This document shows positions 1 through 9,900 of a stretch of DNA of 64,000 nt, in pieces (within the stretch, counting starts at the first letter, position 1; each line of letters begins with the position of its first letter). A program made the position numbers and the translations under genes. The stretch is taken from positions 299,880-363,879 of the forward strand of contig JBAJFE010000057.1 in NCBI GenBank assembly GCA_037903355.1, in the 5' to 3' direction. Origin of the DNA: Trichuris trichiura. Lineage: Eukaryota; Nematoda; Enoplea; Trichinellida; Trichuridae. Below the pieces are notes generated by a model. The model saw nothing but the letters and a program-made list of their open reading frames with translations, had not been told where the DNA came from and searched no databases.

Positions 1-63
1 CAACTAAATTGGGTACTTTAATTTCGCAGCTTTGCTTGACCTGCCGCCGACACAACAAAAATG

Positions 64-167
64 TCATTTCGTCGGCTTTACGCCTCCAATATCCGCTTTA
101 TTTCTACTACGGTAACTCTGAATGAAATCGTCTATTGACTGCTCAACATCAATGAGATGAAAATACG
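64..167 (-). CDS. Possible terminal exon of an unassigned gene
   Basis: On the minus strand a TTTCAG acceptor (G at 168) is followed by an open frame of 34 codons ending in TGA at 64-66. It contains the peptide SIDDFIQSYRSRNK and a basic end. The acidic-then-basic pattern vaguely recalls the end of VPS37/mod(r) proteins, but I cannot assign it. It could also be a chance frame. It lies about 900 bp beyond the last visible NPLOC4 exon and does not resemble the NPL4 C-terminus. Confidence 0.25.
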
Positions 168-1070
168 CTGAAACTAGCTGAGAAGGACAAAGAGCTAACA
201 AACGACGCGCGCGTCAACTATGCAGTGCAAATGAGGCCGGAACAGCTTTTAATTACAGTTCATTCGGTTTCGCGAATTTCTCCTACGTTGCAACTGCAAT
301 GAAGGCACTTGAATGAACAATGAAGGGCCATTCATAATAAAACCGTAAAAATATATGATTAACACTTCCACTTTATTTAATGCGGAGCGGCGTGCTCGCG
401 ATTTGAATTGAATCGCAAGTCATAAAAGTTCCATTCAAGTTTACGCTGAATAGTTCAAGGCGAACATTGTACGGCATGAACGAAGCGTAATAGCGCAACT
501 GTCTCTTCGCGAAAACCAAAAAAAAGAACTACTCTTATTGGTCGAAACTGTTCGAAATTAGCGAATGGAGTGCCAGACTACGTACTTACGCTTAACCGAT
601 TAATAAATCGCGTATAAGCTATACTTAGAGCACTAAATGGTCCTTCAAACTTATGAGGTACCTGTTGTTGTCTTTTATATATATATATATATATATATAA
701 AAGACAACAACAGGTACCTATGCCTATGCAAACTAACCAGATATTGGTAGAATAAAATGAATGTGCTACATCCGACTCAAAACTAACTTATTTTTTTTAT
801 CAGTACTGTACCAATTTTCAACAATTGACAGTTTTACAAAAGCCCAGAATTTAATATTTAAATATGCAAATACGGAGTAAATTAGGCGAGTTTTTGGTTA
901 CGATATATGTAATAACTAGAACATCTAACAAAGTTGAATTGGCGCGCAGACTTTGCCAAGCAGTTGAACGCGTTCTACGTGCCTGTATTAAAGACTTGCA
1001 ACCAATTTGAACTTCTACAGTTGATTAGTGTTCAAGTACTAATGATGACGTAGACCACATCATCTCTTAC
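168..1070. other. Non-coding stretch, probably an NPLOC4 intron or 3' flank
   Basis: No supported exon is seen here. The sequence is AT-rich, and its only clear structure is the perfect palindrome at 656-719. NPLOC4 breaks off at a canonical donor at 1070, so its MPN-domain exons should lie to the left. I could not find them in these 900 bp, so a long intron or exons outside the window are likely. Confidence 0.5.
656..719. repeat. 64 bp perfect palindrome with an (AT)n centre
   Basis: The left arm starts AGGTACCTGTTGTTGTC and the right arm is its exact reverse complement, joined through a run of TA dinucleotides. The whole 64 bp folds as one uninterrupted hairpin or cruciform. No target-site duplication is obvious. 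It could be a foldback-element remnant or a slippage-expanded AT palindrome inside the putative NPLOC4 intron. Confidence 0.85.
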
Positions 1071-2277
1071 CTGCCTCTGCAGCGTTATTGCCGGTGGCTG
1101 GCAACGCAAGCAAACCCCTTTTGGCCACGGCGGGTGGCGATTGCAGTCTTTTTTCATGTTACAGTCCAATTTTTCCAAAGGGAATTTCGGACCATTCCTA
1201 AAATAGCTCGCTAAGAGCTTGGAAGCAATTTTCAAAACGCCTACTTCTTGCCGCAGCCTAACTTGCGTAAGTAGGCGTGAAAGCTCATAAATTTTATTGA
1301 ATGCTCCTTCAGATAGTCGCTGTCGAACACCTGAAATACGTTTGTTCTACAAAGGAAAAAACTAACCATCTCTTACGTCTATTGGCTTGCAATTCTCGCA
1401 TTCTGTACCTTCGCCGTGGCGGCACCTAGAAAAAGCCAACAAAACATCAGTACACGGCTAGAAGAAGTAGAAAAGCAGTTTTGCAAGTTGCAAAATTGAC
1501 CTGGTGCTTCAAGCGCGAGTAGTCGTCCAGGTTATAACAATTTTTTGAAATATAGGACAGCTCAAGCAGAATGGCCTTTTTTGGCGTTTAGATAACTAAG
1601 CTTAGGCTGACTTTAAACGTTAAGCAGAAAAAAATGAAAACTTGCTTTGTTGTTGTTGATAAATACAGATTATGTTTATCCATGGTACGAAAAAGGAAGT
1701 AAACTTACAAACTACGGTCAATGTCGCGCTCTATGATACTTGGCTGTTGGTAGAGAAATAGATCTACAGCATCCTCGGTCTTTTCCCGCCAATTAGACGA
1801 GTTATCATGGCTTTTTACAACATCACGAGCTTCTTCCAACGGTTCTTTCGTGTTTGCGTCAAGTTTATCCAGCGTAACGTATAAGAGATCACCATGGCTA
1901 AAAGAGCAACAGGCACCGGTAGCCAGTGTGATACTATTATAACTTTTTACTGGATTCCAAGACTAACTAAACGCTTATCCAAGTTGGCAAATTCATTAGC
2001 ACCATTACGACTTGGAGAGAGACGAAAGTCGTCCGGTAGAGCTGGCCAAGACTTTTTCACCTTAAAAGGCGGAACAAAAGAATGCGGCAGGCCATGCCAA
2101 AACGCTGCATCACACTAACCTCGTCCTTAAGCTGGCCAACGGTAACTTCAGGCTCAACATTAAAGCGCTTTATGCCTTCGGGAGATTGAACTCGAACAAT
2201 CTAAGTAAAGGAAAAGCATTACTCCGCGCATTTTGAGGGACCAGCGACTTGGAAACGCTTACTAATTCTTTTTCCAT
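1071..2277 (-). CDS. NPLOC4: NPL4 / NPLOC4, N-terminal part (Cdc48/p97-Ufd1 cofactor)
   Basis: NPL4 pairs with UFD1 and the AAA ATPase p97 to extract ubiquitinated proteins, for example in ER-associated degradation. Seven exons splice in frame: 2263-2277 (MEKEL), 2120-2200, 1951-2060, 1709-1897, 1377-1425, 1245-1330 and 1071-1197, giving about 218 residues. The start carries the UBX-like domain (IVRVQSPEGIKRF, then HHGDLLYV). Next come the NPL4 zinc-finger segments CRHGEGTECENCKPID and HPPWPKGVCLRCQPPAITLQRQ, the family hallmarks, with zinc-ligand cysteines and histidines present. All donors are GT and acceptors AG; introns can be as short as 47 bp. The gene stops at a donor (1070), so the MPN domain is not seen. 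The ATG at 2277 is chosen because MEKEL joins directly to the conserved IVRVQSPEG strand. Confidence 0.93.
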
Positions 2278-3117
2278 GCTGGGCAAAAAGATTTGCGCAA
2301 GAATGCACACTTGCCAGCCACTACGGACGAGACAGCAGCGCCAGCGAAGACAAGAGTTCACAAAAGAACGCGAAAAAGTAGTAGGTATAGTATTAATGAT
2401 TGTCAGGTTCGAATTTTCCAAGTTTGGGTAAAATCAAGTTTAGTTAAACAGGCGCTTTGCCTTACTTGCGGCAGCACGACATTTTTTACGGCACACAATC
2501 GGCTGACCGTGTTTTTTATTACATATTTTTTTCGTTAGTTTGAAATGCCAGCTTCAAGTTCGTTCTTGAAAAACTCTACTTTAAGCGCGACGGCCCTTGC
2601 GGAACGCTGCAGAGGCGAACTGTTGCCCTGAACCTACTAGTAAATTTTCAGATCAGATGCAGTGAATAATGGCTGGATGATTTCCAATAAACAGCAGAGT
2701 TGACAGGTGCCGTATGGAGACTTAATTGGCGGCGCTTATTTTGACTTGTCGTCCAGGCGTAAGCATTATCGTAAACCTAGTAGGGAAAAGCGTCAAACTA
2801 GCTTCATTCGGCCACGACATGTCGCCTACTTTGACGCTGCTGAGTTCCAAAGCAAAACTCGCAAGAAACAGAGATTTTTTCTTAGCAGCAATTGCATCAA
2901 TGCTGACAAATATTCAGTTTCACCAGCAAAAAATTCATAACCCGCCACAGGCAGTTTGACGATCTACGTTTCGACGCGTACGTTTTCCCGCCACCAATCT
3001 AGCCGCAAGGCATCCATCCCTTAAATTACTTAGTAAAATTTGTAACGACCATGCAAACACAATTTTGAAGCAACTTAATTAGTTTTACAAGCAAAAAAAA
3101 TCGACAAAACGTCTTTT
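2278..3117. other. Intergenic between NPLOC4 and the Penelope element
   Basis: This should hold the NPLOC4 promoter (the gene reads leftward from 2277). Overlapping plus-strand frames of 77 codons at 2707-2959 are open, but neither has a recognisable motif or a convincing splice context. The last 13 bases (CAAAACGTCTTTT, 3105-3117) look like the left target-site copy of the PLE. Confidence 0.5.
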
Positions 3118-3170
3118 TGATGAAGAAATTTATTACGGATGTGTCCCGTTTGTATTCTATATAAAGAGGC
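3118..3170 (+). repeat. PLE inverted terminal repeat, 3' end
   Basis: This 53 bp segment is the reverse complement of 5851-5903 with one mismatch (GAAG versus GAAA near the outer edge). The same sequence starts both mini-elements, so it is the family terminus rather than a chance palindrome. Confidence 0.88.
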
Positions 3171-3211
3171 TCCGGAGCTTTCGGGTCATTCGAGACCCAT
3201 CATCAGCGGTC
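3166..3211 (-). ncRNA. Hammerhead-ribozyme-like motif in the PLE 3' region
   Basis: On the element's sense strand the order is CTGATGA (3206-3200), a hairpin with GGGTC/GACCC arms, GAAA (3182-3179), then the self-complementary GCTCCGGAGC. This is the order of a minimal hammerhead: core box, stem II, GAAA, short stem III. Hammerhead motifs are known from Penelope-like elements in several animals. Deviations are visible: one extra base lies between the core box and stem II, and the base after stem III is C rather than the expected U, so this copy may not cleave. Copy 2 has lost the region. Confidence 0.5.
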
Positions 3212-3444
3212 TTAAGTGTAAATATGAATTGTGCCAGCGAGTGCCATCTATCGATCCTGAGGATTTTAAAGCGGGTATTTTAAAGCCTTCTGTTTGTAGG
3301 TTTTTATATTTGAGTTTGTCAGCGCACTTCTTTTTTCTTCTTTTTTTCTTTTTCTTTTTCTTTCTTTGTTCCATTTATATTGCAGTTTGTCCATTTCTGT
3401 TTGTTCTAATTATTTGTTTTTTCTTCTTTCCCGGCTATTGTATT

Positions 3445-5882
3445 TCATCTGGTGAGTGTGCAACAATTATACCGCGTCACAATATTTGTCCAAATCTCGC
3501 TTATGTCCACTCCTTGATCGCGGTTGTATGTCGTATTGTGTCTAATGTATAGTGCTTCTTTAATTCTTCTTAACCGTAGATTGTTTTCGTAACATAAAAC
3601 TTTTGGGTGGAGTGGTTGAGTGCATTGCGTCGCGTGTTCCACTACAGCAAAGGCTTGTTTGGCCTTTTCCATTGTAATTTTTGGGTCCACGATTGGTCTG
3701 CTTCGTTGTGTGGTTAGATTGGTACCATTGTTGAGTATGGCTTTCGCGTTATTGTAACTTATGAGTTTTTTTTACGTGTTCGTTAAATCTATGCTCTCGG
3801 GTGTTACCCGTTTCACCAATATAAATCCCTGAGCAAGAACATTCAACCGCGTATATTAATCCTGTCTTTTTGTTTGCGGGGATTTTAGTTTTGTCTGTGC
3901 GAAGAATTGCCCTGAGGTTGGGTGAACTCTTGAAAAAGACTCTGAAGCCTAATCTTTTTCCTAATTGGACAATTTTCGCCTAAACCTGCCACATAAGGAA
4001 TAGCTACACAAGTGTCGTGCGGAGTGTTTTGCTTTGGAGACTCGCGTGTGCGAAGCTTGTGGTTGAACACTTGGTTGATAAGGGATTTAGGATAGCCGTT
4101 TTTGTAGAAGATTTTTCTAATGTGGTTAATTTCTGGCTGAAGATATTCGGGACTGCATAAGTTGAATGCTCTGTCTATCATTCCAGAGAGGATACCACGC
4201 ATTACTGATCGTGGATGATGTGATGAAAAGTTGAGGTACTGATCTGTGTGCGTGGGTTTTCTATACACTCTGGTTTTAAAGCCTTCGCTTGAGCGAATGA
4301 TTAAGGCGTCTAGAAAGGGCAAGTTTTTGTTATCTTCTTTTTCCATTGTGAAGACTATTTGGTTAGGACGGACGTTGTTGAGGGATTGTAGAAATTGTTC
4401 TTCTTTTCCAGCTTTCATAATGACAAAGATGTCGTCTACGTATCTTTTAGAAAGGCGTGGAGCTATGTGTCTGTTTATAGTTCTGAACATTTGTCTTTCA
4501 AAGTTTTCCATAAAAATTTCCGCTAATACAGGGGATAGGGGGCTTCCCATAGGTACTCCGTTAGATTGTTCATAGAACGTGTTATCAAAAGTGAAGTAAT
4601 TGCCTTCTTGCATGCAGAACGAAACCAGCTTGACAATGTGAAAGGGATTTAATTTAGTTCTGCTCGGTAGATTTGTGTCCGTGTGGAGGAGATTGTGTAA
4701 GATCTCTAGGGTGTCTGATATTGGGTTCTCGTCGGGTTCCAAACAATAGTTCCTTATTTCGTTGACGAGCGTTTTGCTGTTTTTGACAAAGGATGGTTCC
4801 TTGCCTGTTAGAAGTTTGATGATCTTACTTAAGTATCTACTGAGTTCAGTGGTGATGCTGTTAATTGTGGAGACTATCAGTCTCAGCGGGATATCTAGTT
4901 TGTGTACTTTTGGGAGACCATAGAGCTCGGGAGGCCTGAAGTTCGATGCAAACTTAAGATATGTTGTCATTTTGGTGATAGCAGGTTCTTTGGTTTCTGT
5001 GGCATATGTAATGAGAAGAGATCGGAGATTTTTTCGGGAAACTTCTGTAGGGTCGGTTGGTAGGGGGGTATAATTGCTGGTGTTCAAGATAGCTGTCAAC
5101 TTTTCGATGTAGGTGCTTCTGTCAAGTAAGACGATTCTATTCCCTCTGTCTGCTTTGGTTATAATTCTGTTGGGTTGTTTTCTAAGTTTATATAAGCTGT
5201 TTATCTCATATCGGCTTAGGTTCGATGTGGCAGTGAAGTGGTGGCCTAGTATCAATGTAGATAAATTACTCTTGATCTGTGTTGCCTTTTGTGCGTCTAT
5301 TGAGGATAGGTTGTCCTTAACTGAGGCAATGATGTCGAGAATTGGTGGTTGTTTTGGCGCTGGGACGAAGTTAAGTCCTTTTTCTAATATATGCTGCTCA
5401 TTTTCACTTAGAGGGAATGAGCTGAGATTTATTATCGCTGAATTTAGCTCTGACCTAGGAGTTCTTTGTGGAATATTTCTGTAAGGGTTTGAAGATGTTG
5501 TCGGAATATTGTCTCGAATGCTATCCAATTTCGTTTTTGATACCTGTTTTTGTGATGAGCAAACTGTTCGTGTGGCAAGGTCCACATGTTTCGCCAGGTT
5601 CTCGTAAAGTGTTCTGTGTAGTCTGCTTCTGAGGAACGCTAATGTGCTACTATAATCTTCTCGCAGTCTCGATAGTGTGTATCTGTGTCTCCGTATAACA
5701 TTTCGTAGTAGAGACATTCCAGCCGAAAATAAGATTCTTTTAGATTGACTATCCGTGTACTGTCCCCATTTTAACCGGAAGCACTTTGGTAGGATTTCTT
5801 GATTTCTGCATTTCAGTAGGAAAGTTAGTTGACCTTGTGTAAGACCCGGCGCCTCTTTATATAGAATACAAACGGGACACAT
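3445..5882 (-). pseudogene. Penelope RT + GIY-YIG endonuclease ORF, frameshifted
   Basis: The long frame 5882-3885 gives 665 residues. Its N-terminal half is basic. The RT then has YGLPKVHK (typical of PLE), [12 protein letters not shown] (motif B), RYVDDIF (motif C, catalytic YVDD) and a thumb region with [17 protein letters not shown]. Compared with copy 2, about 45 nt are missing in frame near 4726, removing motif A ([10 protein letters not shown]) with its first catalytic Asp. A 2 nt deletion near 3975 shifts the frame before the endonuclease. The endonuclease continues as [20 protein letters not shown] (about 3765-3885), with another shift near 3770 and a tail at 3690-3445. Reverse transcription by this copy should be impossible. 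The first Met lies inside the terminal repeat, so the original start is uncertain. Confidence 0.9.
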
Positions 5883-5903
5883 CCGTAATAAATTTTTTCA
5901 TCA
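5851..5903 (-). repeat. PLE inverted terminal repeat, 5' end
   Basis: Partner of 3118-3170. The ORF frame opens within it, so the first dozen residues (MCPVCILYKEAP) are also encoded on the opposite strand at the other end of the element. Confidence 0.88.
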
Positions 5904-5953
5904 TGAAAACATATTGTCCCGTACCAAGAAACCACGTTTTCAAAACGTTTTTT

Positions 5954-6942
5954 ATCATAATTTAGCGCTGCGAATAATCCATTGCGTCAAAACGTTTTGG
6001 CGTCAAACCGTTGGCGACGGCGTTCGTATCTCCATTCGAAAAGACCACGCTGATAAAAGGGCGTAATACGATATGACGCAAGGTGTAATTTTTCCGCAAC
6101 ATCGCAAATACGAAGGCCTTAGAAGTTTTTTCTTTGCCTATCGGAGCGGCGAAAAGTCGCAGTTGCAAAGAGAGTTTGCAACACGAGCAGCGCGGCTTGC
6201 GGAGGCCGACAAACTTTTTTATTTGTAGATAGCTAATCTGTGCTGAGCAGTTGTTTGTCTTAACGGTCAATTCAGTTGCTACAAGCGAAAATTTGCTTCC
6301 TGATAAGCTAGACGTTGGTGCCGCGCGGAATTTTACCAGCCATTTTGGGCTTTTGTCCTTTTGCTCGCTTAAAGGTTTACGTTTAACGGTCTACGCCGTT
6401 GTTCCATTAGGGAAATTAGGCCAATAGGTTAAACGGCGTGCGGATCTGGTTTTTAGGTAACGTGCAAATCGAATTTCTTACTGTAGGCGAGGCACTACCC
6501 GTACGTGGTTCCGAGTACAGCGACCTCGTTTTGCGGTTTCGCAATAGATTTGGCGTGATGTTCGGAGCCATTGCAGCATTCGAGAAGCGAAAAGGCAGAT
6601 AAGAAACTGGCGCGTATTCGAGGCTGGAAGCGGTCCCAAAAGGTTAGGAAGGCAGCCTGGCGTGTCTGAGGCCACTGGTCAAGCGATTGGCGCATCGATT
6701 TCCGATTTGCCGGCAAATTTACTGTAGAAGTAGCCTTCAGCAGCATCCATGCAAGTCAACTACTCCTCCTAGCAAGACCTATGCTAGTTGGGCGCGTAAA
6801 GAGAGTGCCGGCGACAATAGAGGTCGTGAAAACGTTGGTTTGTTCTGCAGATCACTGTAGCAACCAAGACTGGCTTGGCAAGTGAACTTTCTTCTTCTAC
6901 TTCTTCGCAGCATAAGCACGCCTAAGGCATTCGGACTGTGTC
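5954..6942. other. Intergenic, PIP5K 5' flank
   Basis: Minus-strand frames of 65-102 codons (5962-6270, 6478-6746) are open but carry no recognisable domain and no consistent splice model. A good acceptor, TTCTTCGCAG, ends at 6910, 33 bp upstream of the PIP5K ATG, and may be a trans-splice (spliced-leader) site or a cis acceptor. Confidence 0.4.
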
Positions 6943-9900
6943 ATGCTGAAACTGCGTCGCAGAGCTACTACAGCCGATTCCAATGGCCAGGAGCCGCTTG
7001 GGAAAATAACTTCTTTATTGAAGTTCCGTCCAGGTCCCGAGGTTAGTTGCATCCATTGATTGTAATAATAGTTATTCTTTTCTACCTCTCATTTTTCCAT
7101 TCGGCTAGAACAAGCTGGATCGACAGAGGAGTTGCGAAAGCGACGGCCTAAGGCCCGTCTCCTCTGATACGAACACCATGCCTGAAACTAAATACGAAAA
7201 AAAGAAAATTGGCCATCGGCGCGTCGACCTTGAAACGGGTGAAGTGACGTACAAGAAGGTGCCGACATCTCAGCTTATGGGTGCAATTCAATTTGGCATA
7301 GCTAATTCGGTTGGATCGTTGGCTCGAAAGCCGGAGCGTGATTTGCTCTTGCAGGATTTCGAGTTCATCGAAAGCGTATATTTTCCCGCGTATGTCAAAG
7401 CCGGCGGCTCGCCTCTTTTGCAACGCTTTCCGTCTTCCTTTTAGGGAAGGTACCCATACGACCCCGTCCCATTCGTACGGCGATTTTCGCTTCAAAACTT
7501 ACGCACCCATCGCCTTTCGCTACTTCAGAGATCTGTTCAACATACTGCCCGAAGATTTCATGGTAAGGAGTCGCTACACGCCTTTTATATATGTAACCTT
7601 ATTGGGAGATACCAATATTTGTGCATGAGTTGCGTCTACTCACGTTGAGCCGTTAGCTTAACGGTGAATCGATACTTTTTGCTCAATAGTAATAATGTAC
7701 AGTAGTTTTAAAACGTGACTGCTGAAGTGTGTTGTTGTTATTGTTGTTGTTATTGCGTTGAGAGAGAGAGAGAGAGATAAGAAACGCTAAAGCTCCCTCT
7801 ATGCTTGCATTTTTCCAACGGTGGTTATTGGTGTTCCATTCGGAAAGAGTTGATTGGAGCGAGTTCGTCTAGCACGTTGATCGTAGAGAGTTGTCAAAAG
7901 CTTTTCCGCCAAGTCGGCGCTGATTTTTCATTGGAAAACAAGCTCAAATAACAACGCTCCGTTGGCGAATAGGCGCGCAATGAATTATTGATGTTTGCGT
8001 TCAGGAAATAGCAGTTTAAAGTGCAGGTCACGTCGTGCAAATCAAGCTACTCTCCTTCGGGGGGTCGGCAATGACGAAACTAACCGATTGACCTTATTCG
8101 GCAACGCCGCGGCCCGTTCTAGAGTTGGAACTTTGCCAAACCACCATATATGGGCATGGAATAATTGGGATGTACGTAACGGAAGTTACCCCATCGTTGC
8201 GGGTTAGAATCCAATTAAAAGCTTTTCGTAGAAAAAACGAAAAATGATTTCATTCATATTCTAAAATTACGTTTTGCCCTTAGATGGTCGTCCAGAAAAG
8301 TTGGACGTTAGTCGTACGCTTCATTTTTGTATCGATTTTACCTTGGATAAGTCTTAGAAATTTTGCTGACCAAAGAACTAACTGCTCGCTCGCTCGCGCG
8401 CGCGCGTACTAATTTCGCTTGCCAACCAACGACTGCCTCCGCCGCGTTGGAATGTTGCAGTTGTAAAGACGAAGTTTTGAAACCAATTTGTCACATTCAA
8501 CTTTGCAATGTAAACTGCGCTATTCCGCCGCTCATTGTCGTCAATAATTTCAACTTGTTAGTCGTGTAAGAGTAACTTCTGGCGTCTATTCATTTCTTGT
8601 TCATTCATTAAATAAAATGAATGAGCGCTCGAGCAAATGTTGTCGAGTCTTCTCGGCTCAACTTGGCCATTCATTAAGCAAAGCCGGTTGCGAACGAATA
8701 AAATATCCACGTCGAAGCGAAGCTTCACTTTCGAATAGTTTTGCTGGCAACAAGTAATCGGGTTCGCATGCCAAAAACAGCTGTTACCTTTGTTTGTAGC
8801 GTAATAGTTTTAGAATTGATTTTAAAAATTTCTCGTCAGCCGCCGCAGCCGCTTTTTACCTATTGAATAGTTTTTGCGTCGACTAGTCGTGTCTAACTAT
8901 ATGGTCAAACCAGTCTTCGTCGTTAGTGTTGTTGTTCGCCTTTTCTGGAAAGCTGCTGGCAATTGCCTCTTGGGATGATTTGAAAAAGTCTTCCCTAATT
9001 GGAAAGGCGATTAAATTCGCTTGCCGCGGTCGCACTGCGTCGCTATCCTGTCATTTTAGAATTGTCCAAGCCAAAAGTAGGCCTCATTCTTAAGCTGAAT
9101 TTTTTCAATGCACCATTAATGGACGGTGGAGTAAAATTCCATTCATTAGCTCCATTCGTAAATTACAAGCGACATTTCCGATTTGTTTTTCACATTTCCG
9201 GACGCGACGTTTACAGGTTGTAAACTCTGTAGTATCTTACGGTGTATTGCAGTCATTGCAGCTACCGTCTGAACGTCAAATTTCCCGATGACTTCATTTA
9301 TAAAATATTTCATACTTTGCCGGAAAGGAATTTTGTCTTATGACGTAAAAAGATAAATTGCAACATTTGGTTTGCATTCGATTTATCATCGCCCCCTTTA
9401 CTCACATGCTTCGACTGCTATTGGCTACTAACTTTTTTGCGTAAGGAAGCATAAATGTAACAAGAATTAATGCATTCATTTTTCGCTCCGGCGATCCCCC
9501 TTACGATGATGATTGTAAAGTTGGAATGCATTACGCATTGCTTCAATACCGAATAGAAAGTAAGATAACGTTAGGTCAAGGTAGACGTATTCAATTACAG
9601 TATTTTTGTAGTAATGAAGTAACATGTTTTCCAATAGCTCAAAGTGATTGAAAAGCAAGTGAAATGCGTTACTTTCCATTGAATATTAATTTCACGCGTT
9701 AGAGCTTCACCCATTGGTCATTGCTAGCGGATAAGTCGTTTTGGGTATACAAGCAAATTTGAAGTCTTTTTTTCCGGCTACGTTCACCTCGTCAGGTTTG
9801 GCTCGTAAGGTTTTAATGAAAAAAGTTTAATGGTCGAAATTTTCAGGATTGTTCGCGTCTATTCGGGCAAAAAATATTGTTTTGCATTTCTTCGCTGACA

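Larger units (their letters stand above)
3118..5940 (-). mobile_element. Penelope-like retroelement, near full length (copy 1)
   Basis: The 2.8 kb element encodes, on the minus strand, a reverse transcriptase of Penelope type followed by a GIY-YIG endonuclease. The first 53 bp (3118-3170) are repeated in inverted orientation at 5851-5903. About 37 bp of extra 5' sequence (5904-5940) recurs in the two mini-elements at 46.9 and 59.6 kb, which shows it belongs to the family. The flanks CAAAACGTCTTTT (3105-3117) and CAAAACGTTTTTT (5941-5953) match at 12 of 13 positions and are the likely target-site duplication. A polypyrimidine tract near 3330-3365 precedes the 3' end. The element is coding-defective (see its ORF) and sits between NPLOC4 and PIP5K. 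Confidence 0.88.

Noticed and set aside
3186..3374. Lysine-rich minus-strand frame (poly-K)
   Set aside because: It is only the reverse of a TTTCTTTTT tract.
3139..3552. 137-codon plus-strand frame starting MCPVCILYKEAP
   Set aside because: It runs over the PLE inverted terminal repeat and the polypyrimidine tract. The start duplicates the PLE ORF start because the ends are inverted copies.
5962..6270. 102-codon minus-strand frame next to the PLE
   Set aside because: No recognisable domain, no splice continuation and no start context; left as intergenic.
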